Source: JAVBNJ01 sp031551625
Lineage (GTDB): Bacteria; Bacteroidota; Bacteroidia; Bacteroidales; UBA932
Assembly: GCA_031551625.1 (NCBI GenBank)
Contig: JAVBNJ010000047.1
Span: 1 to 14,652 of the forward strand
Reading direction: 5' to 3'
DNA: 14,652 nt
Below are positions 1-6,880 of the stretch, one piece after another. The first letter of the stretch is position 1; every line of letters starts with the position of its first letter. Position numbers and translations under genes: made by a program. Under the pieces are notes generated by a model. That model was not told where the DNA came from. It ran no database searches and worked only from the letters and a program-made list of their open reading frames with translations.

Positions 1-1
1 A

Positions 2-1087
2 TTTATAGCTAACGGCTACCCGGCAGGTGGCAGTTTTACCTGGAGCGGGGCTACTTCTATTGGAGGGAATGCGGCCACTGCGACCATGCGGCAAACTGCT
101 GCCACCAATACAGTCAGCGGCACCACTAATTGTTATGTAGCGGCTGCTACCTTTACCATATCAGCGAGCGCCGAATGTAAATCATCGAATTCCAATTACA
201 CAGTTTATCATTCGACATGTCCGTATACCGGTAGCGATTTGATTGCCGGCAGTTGCTATCGCGATGGTATATCGGCAAATAACTGGCGGGCGCGTATACA
301 AGATACCCGTGTAACAGGTTCTGCGGAAATAGATGCAAGCCAAGGCCGCAAATACTACAATATTGTGCAGATGCCCGATGGCAACTGGTGGACGGCCAAT
401 AACCTTGATTACCGGGGTGGATTGACGTGGTATGCTAATTCTAACTCGCCGAGTACAGCCAGCAACTCTTCGCTTTACAAAGGGATGTACTGGTGTCCCG
501 GAACCAATAGCAATGCAACAATAACTGCTACTACAACCAAAACGGGCTGCGACAGTTATGGAGCTTTGTATCCTATATCAACCACACTATCGCTCAATGG
601 TAACGGAACTACTGCTTCTACTACTACAGCTAATCCTTCGGGTGTACAGGGAATATGCCCTCCCGGTTGGCATGTGCCAAGCGATCCGGAATGGGGCATC
701 ATGCTGGATTGTGTGGAGGGAGATTGCAACGCAAAAATTCATGATTCACCCTCTTTAGTTGCTTTAGGTACCAATGCCGGCCGGAGACTGAAAAGTATGA
801 GTACTTGTCCTACTACGCAAACATCCTGTATTGTATTAATTCCCCCACAGTGGTATTATTATTATAATAACGTAGGAACGGACGATTATGGATTTGCCGC
901 GCTTCCAGCAGGAGTGAGGGCATCCTGGATTACAGGGGTATATTCATTAGCAAGAGCGGGTTCTTACGTGCAGTATATTAGCTCTTCAGGTTATAAACGT
1001 ACGATTTATGCTTCTATTTCAAGTATAGATAAATCGTCTGGTGTAAACCAGTCTAATGGAGCCTCTGTGCGTTGTGTAAAAGATTGA
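2..1087 (+). CDS. FISUMP-domain (Fib_succ_major) surface protein, 5'-partial
   Basis: The frame is open from base 2, so the gene begins outside the window; the ATG at 86 is internal and is not taken as the start. 361 codons are visible. The first ~60 residues (including AGGSFTWSGA and a Cys-containing strand) look like the end of an Ig-like or fibronectin-like repeat. From about residue 116 of this fragment a FISUMP domain follows. Its hallmarks are the GNWWTANNLDY start, a YGALYP block, the GICPPGWHVPSDPEW core, a DDYGFAALPAGVRA block and the terminal VRCVKD. The family (Fibrobacter succinogenes major paralogous domain) is abundant in Bacteroidetes and Fibrobacter and is thought to be extracytoplasmic; its biochemical role is unknown. 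The many Cys, Ser, Thr and Asn residues fit a secreted protein. No type IX sorting tail is seen after the domain. Confidence 0.85.
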   Translation, partial: FIANGYPAGGSFTWSGATSIGGNAATATMRQTAATNTVSGTTNCYVAAATFTISASAECKSSNSNYTVYHSTCPYTGSDLIAGSCYRDGISANNWRARIQDTRVTGSAEIDASQGRKYYNIVQMPDGNWWTANNLDYRGGLTWYANSNSPSTASNSSLYKGMYWCPGTNSNATITATTTKTGCDSYGALYPISTTLSLNGNGTTASTTTANPSGVQGICPPGWHVPSDPEWGIMLDCVEGDCNAKIHDSPSLVALGTNAGRRLKSMSTCPTTQTSCIVLIPPQWYYYYNNVGTDDYGFAALPAGVRASWITGVYSLARAGSYVQYISSSGYKRTIYASISSIDKSSGVNQSNGASVRCVKD

Positions 1088-1110
1088 TTTATATTTTTTT
1101 CGTACCTTTG
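1084..1110 (+). promoter_or_regulatory. Putative Bacteroidetes-type promoter for the beta-propeller gene
   Basis: TACCTTTG at 1103-1110 matches the Bacteroidetes -7 consensus TAnnTTTG. A TTG at 1084-1086 lies 16 bases upstream as a weak -33 element and overlaps the end of the preceding gene. Transcription would start near 1117, leaving a leader of about 25 bases that is A-rich and has no Shine-Dalgarno motif. Confidence 0.55.
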
Positions 1111-1142
1111 CCGGACAAAAAATAAAAACAAATCCATCATTT

Positions 1143-3056
1143 ATGAAAAAACAAAACCTATTCTTGTTGGCTGCAGCTATGTTTGCGGCTACAACGGTTT
1201 TTGCACAACGCAAAGCCGATGTTACAGTGCCTTTCGACAAAACTATTGAAACCATTTTGCTGAACCCCTCCAACGGCGAAGTGATTGTGAAGGAGAAAGA
1301 CAAAATTTCGAGCTACAATCCCCAAAACAACAAAGTGTCGTGGACAGTAACCGAAGCCGAGATCGGTAAACATAGCACTAAGGAAATAGCCGGTAAAGCC
1401 CTGGATGCACTGTCGAACCCCGATTTGACGGCAGCATTCCAATCGGACGACAAGATTTATTTTATTCCCGGCTCGCCGTTTATCCAAGGTGTGGTCAACG
1501 GGAAAGATGTTATCATCAATGCCGAAACAGGCAAGCTGATGTTCAATTCGGCGACTAAAAACTACCGTTTGTTGAGCAGCCAGTTTCTGCAAGAATCGTC
1601 GGAGTTCCTGTTTGTAGCCACCGATGGCAAAGTATTCAGCAGTATCCTTTACGACATTGAACAAGACAACGAGCTGTGGGCAACAGAGCTTGCCAAGGTG
1701 GACGGCGCTTTGAAAGGCTTGTTTTCGATTAATACGGCAAAAGACATGCTGTATGTAACAGCCGATTTTATTTACACTTCTATAAAGGGCAACCTGTATA
1801 AGATGTCGCGTACCGATGGTAAGATTGCATGGAACATGCCGAAAGTAAATTCGTTTTACCTGTCGCAAAACGAAAAAGATGTTATTGTTATTAAAAATTC
1901 CGGTGGCCTGCTTTCGACTAAGCAACTGCTGAATATTCTGAATGCTGAAACGGGAGCTCCTATTTGGAAAGACGACATCAAAACCAAATACATCCTTTAT
2001 CTCGAAGACTGGGGCGACCGTATTCTTGTAGCCAGTTTCGACGGGTTTAATTTTTACAAGTATGCCGATGGCTCGAAAGTGTGGAAAAAAAATGCACCGG
2101 GCAATAATTTCCAACGGGTAGAAGCTATTGGTAGCGACTACTTGTGCGTGGCCGGAGGAGCATTGTATGTAGTAGACAAGGATGGTAAACAAGTATGGAA
2201 AAAGCAACTTGAAATCATGGACAAACCGGAAGAAGAGAAAATTTTCTTCTTAGGTAAGGTGAGCGACGATAAATTGATGTACATGACTTCGACCAAAGGA
2301 AATATTGTAGATTACCAAACGGGCAAAAAAATCTGGAAAAAAGATTTTGACTTCGAAGCAGAGCGCGCTGTGTTGTTTGATGTAGACAAGGCCGCTAATT
2401 CGTATGTGGTGTTCAACGATGAAAAACTTTATAAATTCGATATTACGGCTACGGCTTGTCCCGCACCGCTCAAAGTAAAAGGGTTGAAGGACGATAAAAC
2501 TATTTCGGGGTTGAACCTGCTTTCTTGGGGTGTGTGCCTTACCGGTCAAAACGATGTGATGGGTATTGCCAATGATGGTAGTACTAAATATCACAACACC
2601 TATAAAGAACCGGGTGGCGCGGCGCGCAATGCAATGAAAATAGGCACAGGAGTGGCTTCGTTTGCTATGGGAACTACTGCCGAGGTTATAGCAGCTGCCG
2701 AAGTGTCTTATGTGGTACGCGATAAAGATGGTAAGGTAGTCCAAAACAAAATCAACCTGCTTGGTAAAGACGCTATGCAAACAGGCGCAGTACTGGGTGG
2801 CGCTTCTACTATGCTCAGTGCCTCCATGTCGAGCCTTACTACTCGTTTCAATGCATTGAAGCATAACGAAAATTATGCGTTCGTATTAGCCAAGGGTGAA
2901 AACACCCCGATGCTGGTGAAAGTGAAAAAAGAAACCGGCGAAGAAGTCGATAAAATAGACATTGACAACAACAAGCCGATTTACGAAGTGGACGCTTCAA
3001 ACGATAACGTGTACTACGCCTACAAAAACGAATTGCGAATTTACAATAAACAGTAA
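1143..3056 (+). CDS. Exported PQQ/BamB-like beta-propeller protein
   Basis: This is a 637-residue protein. A Sec signal peptide spans residues 1-21: MKKQ, a hydrophobic core, and a likely cut after VFA. The body has recurring strand motifs of the DGKxxW or TGxxxW type, with tryptophans at about residues 67, 179, 230, 275, 314, 352 and 398. That pattern fits the PQQ-like (quinoprotein ADH-like, BamB-like) beta-propeller fold. A Gly/Ala/Ser-rich hydrophobic stretch at about 493-565 interrupts the repeats; strand-like sequence resumes and ends at IYNKQ. The protein probably sits in the periplasm. It has no lipobox, unlike BamB lipoproteins, so it is not assigned to the BAM complex. Nothing in the sequence shows a bound cofactor or enzymatic activity. 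It has its own promoter and its own terminator, so it is probably monocistronic. Confidence 0.8.
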   Translation: MKKQNLFLLAAAMFAATTVFAQRKADVTVPFDKTIETILLNPSNGEVIVKEKDKISSYNPQNNKVSWTVTEAEIGKHSTKEIAGKALDALSNPDLTAAFQSDDKIYFIPGSPFIQGVVNGKDVIINAETGKLMFNSATKNYRLLSSQFLQESSEFLFVATDGKVFSSILYDIEQDNELWATELAKVDGALKGLFSINTAKDMLYVTADFIYTSIKGNLYKMSRTDGKIAWNMPKVNSFYLSQNEKDVIVIKNSGGLLSTKQLLNILNAETGAPIWKDDIKTKYILYLEDWGDRILVASFDGFNFYKYADGSKVWKKNAPGNNFQRVEAIGSDYLCVAGGALYVVDKDGKQVWKKQLEIMDKPEEEKIFFLGKVSDDKLMYMTSTKGNIVDYQTGKKIWKKDFDFEAERAVLFDVDKAANSYVVFNDEKLYKFDITATACPAPLKVKGLKDDKTISGLNLLSWGVCLTGQNDVMGIANDGSTKYHNTYKEPGGAARNAMKIGTGVASFAMGTTAEVIAAAEVSYVVRDKDGKVVQNKINLLGKDAMQTGAVLGGASTMLSASMSSLTTRFNALKHNENYAFVLAKGENTPMLVKVKKETGEEVDKIDIDNNKPIYEVDASNDNVYYAYKNELRIYNKQ

Positions 3057-3082
3057 AACGAAAAAAGCCTCGCGATGAAGTG

Positions 3083-3119
3083 CCCCCCAAAATGTGTCTA
3101 GCATTTGGGGGGTATTTTT
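3083..3119 (+). terminator. Rho-independent terminator after the beta-propeller gene
   Basis: CCCCCCAAAATG at 3083-3094 can pair with CATTTGGGGGG at 3102-3112. The six G:C pairs are continued by A:T pairs with one bulged A, around a 7-base loop. TATTTTTA follows on the + strand. It lies 27 bases past the stop codon. The sequence also resembles the terminal inverted repeat of IS3/IS150-type elements (see findings). Confidence 0.7.
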
Positions 3120-3206
3120 ATGAAGTATAACTATGCACTAAAAATATTGCGTACACGACTATATACTTTGATGTACTAAAAAATACTAATAATCAAAATG
3201 CTGATG

Positions 3207-3236
3207 TTTGCGGTTGACAAATAAATTGTATATTTG
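3207..3236 (+). promoter_or_regulatory. Putative Bacteroidetes-type promoter for the small ORF
   Basis: TTTG at 3207-3210 and TATATTTG at 3229-3236 are separated by 18 bases. This is a close match to the Bacteroidetes TTTG / TAnnTTTG arrangement and the best two-part promoter in the window. It would give a leader of about 17 bases to the ATG at 3260. Confidence 0.55.
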
Positions 3237-3259
3237 CGGAATAATAAAACATTGTGCAA

Positions 3260-3436
3260 ATGAAACAAGTTCCATTAACAAGCACTGTATCGCTTATACA
3301 AGTAGCAATTGACAATATCTGCACTATTAAAGAAGTGAAATTAGCACAAAAGCCATGCCATGTTGATATCTTAGCTAATATAGCTACAATTATAAGCATT
3401 GCATGTTCTATTATCTGCATAATATATTCACGATAA
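3260..3436 (+). CDS. Hypothetical small membrane peptide (58 aa)
   Basis: I do not recognise this product. The ATG at 3260 is preferred over the in-frame GTG at 3254 because it sits at a sensible distance from a well-matched promoter. The N-terminal 35 residues are polar or mixed. Residues 36-56 (from DILANI to CIIY) form a hydrophobic segment long enough to cross a membrane, followed by a short SR tail. Four cysteines (21, 33, 49 and 53) are present. There is no signal-peptide cleavage motif. A competing ORF on the opposite strand covers the same bases but lacks a comparable promoter. The gene stands alone, in the same direction as the beta-propeller gene but beyond its terminator. It may be a genuine small protein or a chance ORF in an A+T-rich gap. 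Confidence 0.35.
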   Translation: MKQVPLTSTVSLIQVAIDNICTIKEVKLAQKPCHVDILANIATIISIACSIICIIYSR

Positions 3437-3615
3437 TTAGTGTTAGCAATATTAGACTAAGTGCAAATTTTATATATGGTAATTGCTTTTGATATTTTGC
3501 CCAAAGTGAATTTGAATCTTTCATAAGTTAGTTTCTTTGCATTAGTACTTATATGAATTGAAATAACCATTTTTTGGCGAAAGCTTTTTTGGCGAAAAAG
3601 ACAAAGCAGTGCCGT
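3437..3615. other. Intergenic stretch with a weak promoter-like site and a short direct repeat
   Basis: No credible ORF or tRNA is visible here. TTTG at 3511-3514 and TTTCTTTG at 3532-3539 (17-base spacing) resemble a + strand promoter with an imperfect -7 element. From 3571 the sequence TTTTTGGCGAAA is followed by TTTTTTGGCGAAAA, a near-perfect tandem copy. A transcript from here would run into the terminator at 3616-3665. Confidence 0.3.
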
Positions 3616-3665
3616 TCAATTAAAAAAGCAGCAACATTATGACATGTTGCTGCTTTTTTAATTGA
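3616..3665. terminator. Bidirectional rho-independent terminator
   Basis: The arms at 3616-3637 and 3644-3665 are exact reverse complements over 22 bp around the 6-base loop TATGAC. The core GCAGCAACAT is flanked by six A on the left and six T on the right, so it would stop transcription in both directions. On the - strand it lies just past the stop codon of the cysteine desulfurase (3678) and so closes the dsrC-type operon. On the + strand it would stop anything arising from 3237-3615. Confidence 0.9.
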
Positions 3666-3677
3666 TAATTTTACCGC

Positions 3678-4832
3678 TTATTTCTTGATAGCGGCAATGT
3701 CTTTCACCGCCTCTATGGCTGTGTCGATCTCTTTCTCCGTAGTAAAAGGCCCTACGCTGAAACGCACGGTGCCATGCATGTCGAATGTGCCGATGCGCTC
3801 GTGCACTTTCGGGGCACATTGCAGGCCGGTGCGGCAGGCAATGTCGTAATCCACGTCGAGCATGGTGCCCACGTCGCCTGCTTCGAATCCGCGGATATTG
3901 AAACTCAATACCGGATTTTGATTTTTAGCATCCACCGCGCAATAGGTTGTTACGCCGTCGATACTTTGTAAAGCCAGGCGCAGCTTATCCCACAATGCTA
4001 TCTCTTGTTTGTGCAGGTTTTCGATGCCTTTTTCCTTGATCCATTTCACCCCGGCATTCAAGCCGGCAACTCCCAACAGGTTCAATGTGCCTGCTTCCAA
4101 ACGGTAGGGGTATTCTTCCAAATGCGCAGGATAAGCCGAACGTACGCCGGTTCCGCCGTAGCGGGTGTGGCGCACTTTTACGCCGTCGCGCACATACGAA
4201 CCGCCGATGCCGGTGGGGCCCATCAGGCATTTGTGTCCGGTGAAAATATATACATCGATGTTCGATTGTACCATGTCTACGTTTACCGCTCCGGCGCCCT
4301 GGCTACCGTCAACTACAAATAGTACGCCCTTTTCCTTGCATATCTTTCCGATTTCGGCCAGCGGCTGGATGGTGCCGATCACATTGGAGCTATGGGTGCA
4401 CACCACAAATTTCGTATTCGGGCGGATCGCATTCTTGATATCGTCGGGGTTCACATAACCCGCTTCATCGAACGGCACGTAGGTTACATCAATAATGCCT
4501 TGTTGCTGCATGCAGTATAGCGGACGCAGCACCGAGTTATGTTCGAGCATCGTAGTCACCACGTGATCGCCTTTTTCCGACAAGCCTTGAAGAATCAGGT
4601 TGAGCGAGTCGGTGGCGTTGTAACTAAATGTTAAACGGTTGGGATCGCCACCGCAGTTAAACAATTATGTCAACATCGTGCGGGTGATGAATACAATCTC
4701 TTCGGTTTCTACAGCCGCATCGAAGCCCGAACGGCCGGGGTTTACGCCGTGTTTACGATAGAAATTAATCATAAAATCGTATACCGAATCCGGTTTCGGA
4801 AACGTAGTGGCGGAGTTGTCTAAATAAATCAT
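3678..4832 (-). pseudogene. Cysteine desulfurase (class-V aminotransferase, NifS/SufS-like) with an in-frame TAA
   Basis: Read from the ATG at 4832-4830 the frame gives 384 codons with a single stop, TAA at codon 56 (4667-4665). The same frame then continues from a TTG at 4664 to the true stop at 3678. Both sides of the TAA belong to the family: MIYLDNSATTFPKP and NPGRSGFDAA before it, and LFNCGGDPNRLTFSYNATDSLN after it. This is a nonsense change, not a frameshift. Conserved features (full-length numbering) are EH98NS stacking on PLP, D175GSQ178, the PLP lysine K201 in TGHK, and C339 in RTGLQCAP, the position of the active-site cysteine that accepts sulfane sulfur from L-cysteine. An intact enzyme would convert cysteine to alanine plus a protein persulfide. 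It is the last gene of the operon, 17 bases after the DsrK-like gene, and supplies a sulfur donor next to DsrC. The TTG-start product would lack 56 N-terminal residues and is doubtful as an active enzyme. A sequencing error or a recent mutation remain possible. Confidence 0.8.
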
Positions 4833-4833
4833 G

Positions 4834-4872
4834 TTATTTGTTGATTTGGTTATTTGTTGATTTGTTGATTTT
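4834..4872. repeat. Short tandem A+T-rich repeat (16-bp period) at a gene junction
   Basis: TTATTTGTTGATTTG occurs at 4834-4848 and again at 4850-4864, followed by TTGATTTT. The second copy encodes the last residues of the DsrK-like protein (NQQINK plus stop). The first copy fills the gap before the cysteine desulfurase start. Confidence 0.7.
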
Positions 4873-6160
4873 CCATTACCAATGCATCGGCAACCAACTC
4901 TGCAATGGTTTTGATTTTAACGCCTAATTTATAGGTGTGGTTAAGTTGCGAAAGCTGGTCTACGCAGTTGTGGCAAGGCGTGACAACTACTTTGGCGCCG
5001 GTCGCTTTAATCTGGTCGGCTTTAATTTTCCCGATTTTCAGGCGGCGTTCGTTGTATTCGCTCATGGCTAATTGGCCGCCACCGCCGCCGCAACAAAAGT
5101 TGTCGATGCCATGCGGTGTCATTTCAACCACTTTGTCGGCTGCGCTGCCTACGGCAAAACGGATTTCGGAGAGGAGCCCGCCGTTGCGAACCAGGTTACA
5201 CGGGTCGTGAATCGTAACCACGTCCTTGTTCAACGACTTATCCAATTTAATCCGGCCGGTACGTATGTAGTCGTTGATCAGTTCGACTACCGTAATCACA
5301 TCGTACTCGTATGGTTTCTTGAGGTAATTGGGGCCTTCCCAGCGGTTGACGCGCGAGCCGTGTCCGCATTCGCCGAGCACTAAACGCTTACTCTCCATTT
5401 TCAGTACCTCGTCGTACAAGCGCTTGGCTATTTGGGCGGCTTGTGCGTTGTTGCCGTTGAAAATTCCATAATTGGTTACATCGTACATGTCGGTCGAAAC
5501 CGTCCAGCTCTCGTTGGCCGCGAAGAATATTTTAGCCATGGCCGAAATAGATAACGGGAAAAATTTCGGTTCGCGCGGATTGAGTGTATACAGGATTTGT
5601 TTGCCGGTTTCGTTCAACGGAATACGCGCTTCCGGGCCAAACTCATCGACGAGTTCTTCTTCGAGCCACTGGATGGTATCCACAAAGTCTTCGTTCGAAA
5701 TACCCATGTTGTTGCCTGTTTCCAACGCTGCATCGACTGTGGCTTGCAGCGTGGCCGGCACTTTATTCAAAGCGGCCAGCATGCGCCGTCCGGTGTGTAC
5801 GACATACGATATATCGACACCGATGGAACAATGCTTTACGCAACGCCCGCACATGGTACAGGACCCGAACAGCATGTCCACCATTTCGTCTGCCATGGCA
5901 TCGTCGAGTTCACGCGCGTTTACCAGCTTCGGGGCTATTTTACCGGTGAGCGTGCAATAGCGGCGGTAGAGCGAGGCTACCAGTTCTACCTTACGTGCCG
6001 GAATATAACGGTCGTCGCCAATGGCTTTATAATACATGCAACTATCGGCGCACAACCCGCAGTGGACACAGGCGTTGAGATGACTTTCCAGCTTGCTGTC
6101 GGGCGGCATTCGCAGGATTTTGAGCGCTTCGTCTATTTGTTGTTTTGTTAAATTTTCCAT
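4850..6160 (-). CDS. DsrK/HdrD-like (Fe-S)-binding heterodisulfide reductase subunit
   Basis: This is a 436-residue cytoplasmic-type protein without a signal peptide. Two ferredoxin-like [4Fe-4S] motifs are present: CVHCGLCADSC (C31, C34, C37, C41) and CTMCGRCVKHC (C101, C104, C107, C111). Two CCG-type regions follow: GECGH around C265, then C321 in HDPCN, the FCCGGGGG pair C356-C357, and CHNC (C396, C399). This order is that of DsrK, HdrD and HmeD, catalytic subunits that reduce or oxidise disulfides through a special [4Fe-4S] centre held by the CCG cysteines. DsrK acts on the DsrC disulfide or trisulfide and exchanges electrons with the haem-b subunit DsrM. The gene is 9 bases downstream of a DsrM-like gene and shares an operon with a DsrC gene, which supports that assignment over glycolate oxidase or lactate-utilisation relatives. 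All cluster cysteines appear intact. Confidence 0.88.
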   Translation of the reverse strand: MENLTKQQIDEALKILRMPPDSKLESHLNACVHCGLCADSCMYYKAIGDDRYIPARKVELVASLYRRYCTLTGKIAPKLVNARELDDAMADEMVDMLFGSCTMCGRCVKHCSIGVDISYVVHTGRRMLAALNKVPATLQATVDAALETGNNMGISNEDFVDTIQWLEEELVDEFGPEARIPLNETGKQILYTLNPREPKFFPLSISAMAKIFFAANESWTVSTDMYDVTNYGIFNGNNAQAAQIAKRLYDEVLKMESKRLVLGECGHGSRVNRWEGPNYLKKPYEYDVITVVELINDYIRTGRIKLDKSLNKDVVTIHDPCNLVRNGGLLSEIRFAVGSAADKVVEMTPHGIDNFCCGGGGGQLAMSEYNERRLKIGKIKADQIKATGAKVVVTPCHNCVDQLSQLNHTYKLGVKIKTIAELVADALVMENQQINK

Positions 6161-6169
6161 ATCAACTAA

Positions 6170-6796
6170 TTATTTAGTGGGAGGCCACGAGCCACGCCAG
6201 CCGTAAAAAAATCCGAGGTGGTAGCGTGCAGCGAAAAAATAGACCACATGACGCAACTTTCCCGCTGGAATATACAAAAACAGCAAGGCTGCCACCAGGT
6301 AATAGAGTAGTGCAAAATTAGTACTTGCCATTAGGAACAGCACAGTAGCCAGTTGGAACGCTGTTGTCAGGATGTTCGACAGATAATCGTCGGGGCTCGA
6401 CAGGGCGCGAAGTTTTGCGGCCGTCATCCGTTTAACCAATAGAACGATACCCGATAGACCGCTTACAGCTAACAACGCAGCCAGCAGGTATAGCACAATA
6501 GTCGGAACGGCGCTGGGTTCGATGAAAAAGAAAACGACAAACAGTAGCAAACTTGCGAATGTCCCGATATGGAATAGGATGCCGCCTATGTAAGTAGGTA
6601 AATGCAGGTAGGCCGACTCTTTGTGCATCGGGCTCATGGCGGTGGTGAACGAATACATTTCGGCGCGGGCAATGTTTCCACTCTTTTTAGATAAGTCTTT
6701 CGGCATTCCTGCACGAACGAGCCGGAAAAAATACAGTAAGCAGGCCGCTAAGCAAAAGCCTAAGGCTGCTAAGCTAAGGTATTGGTACCAGTACAT
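6170..6796 (-). CDS. DsrM/NarI-like haem-b membrane subunit
   Basis: This is a 208-residue integral membrane protein with about five hydrophobic segments: residues 5-27, 68-91, 96-121, 141-163 and 164-178. Histidines suited to haem-b ligation are H76 in GGILFHIGTF and H183 and H193 in GKLRHVVYFFAARYHLG. Both contexts resemble the nitrate reductase gamma/DsrM family. In that family the subunit carries quinol electrons across the membrane to or from a partner iron-sulfur subunit. The partner here is the DsrK-like protein encoded 9 bases downstream. The length is shorter than DsrM of sulfate reducers as I remember it and closer to NarI. No periplasmic cytochrome (DsrJ) or DsrO/DsrP gene accompanies it, so this would be a minimal two-subunit DsrMK-type complex. 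It could donate menaquinol electrons to DsrC or take electrons from it; the sequence does not show the direction. Confidence 0.82.
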   Translation of the reverse strand: MYWYQYLSLAALGFCLAACLLYFFRLVRAGMPKDLSKKSGNIARAEMYSFTTAMSPMHKESAYLHLPTYIGGILFHIGTFASLLLFVVFFFIEPSAVPTIVLYLLAALLAVSGLSGIVLLVKRMTAAKLRALSSPDDYLSNILTTAFQLATVLFLMASTNFALLYYLVAALLFLYIPAGKLRHVVYFFAARYHLGFFYGWRGSWPPTK

Positions 6797-6880
6797 AGTA
6801 ATTAGGAATTATAAAATTACGAATTAGGAATATAAAGTGAAGCGTTATTCTTCATTCGTAATTCCTAATTATTAATTCTG
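6797..6880. repeat. Inverted and direct A+T-rich repeats inside the sulfur operon
   Basis: The 84-base gap between the DsrC and DsrM genes is built of related words. AATTAGGAATT lies at 6800-6810, and ATTACGAATTAGGAAT at 6816-6831. The reverse-complementary ATTCGTAATTCCTAATTA lies at 6854-6871. The arm at 6854-6871 can pair with 6799-6824 if a 5-base insertion loops out. On the - strand mRNA this is a possible hairpin between the first and second cistrons. No promoter match is seen within it. Confidence 0.6.

Noticed and set aside
86..88. ATG as the start of the left FISUMP gene
   Set aside because: The frame is open to base 2 with protein-like sequence (AGGSFTWSGA) before the ATG, and no signal peptide follows it.
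1158..2207. Long - strand ORF opposite the beta-propeller gene
   Set aside because: Cys- and Phe-rich with no domain pattern; it is a shadow of a gene with a signal peptide and regular propeller motifs.
3193..3420. 75-codon - strand ORF in the intergenic gap
   Set aside because: No promoter match in the right place, and it is the mirror of the small + strand ORF, whose promoter is good.
4665..4667. Frameshift or selenocysteine as the cause of the broken desulfurase
   Set aside because: Both halves are in one frame, so there is no frameshift. The codon is TAA, which is not used for selenocysteine, and no SECIS-like context was evident.
5597..6151. 184-codon + strand ORF opposite the DsrK-like gene
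   Set aside because: Antisense shadow; the - strand frame holds both ferredoxin motifs and the CCG cysteines.
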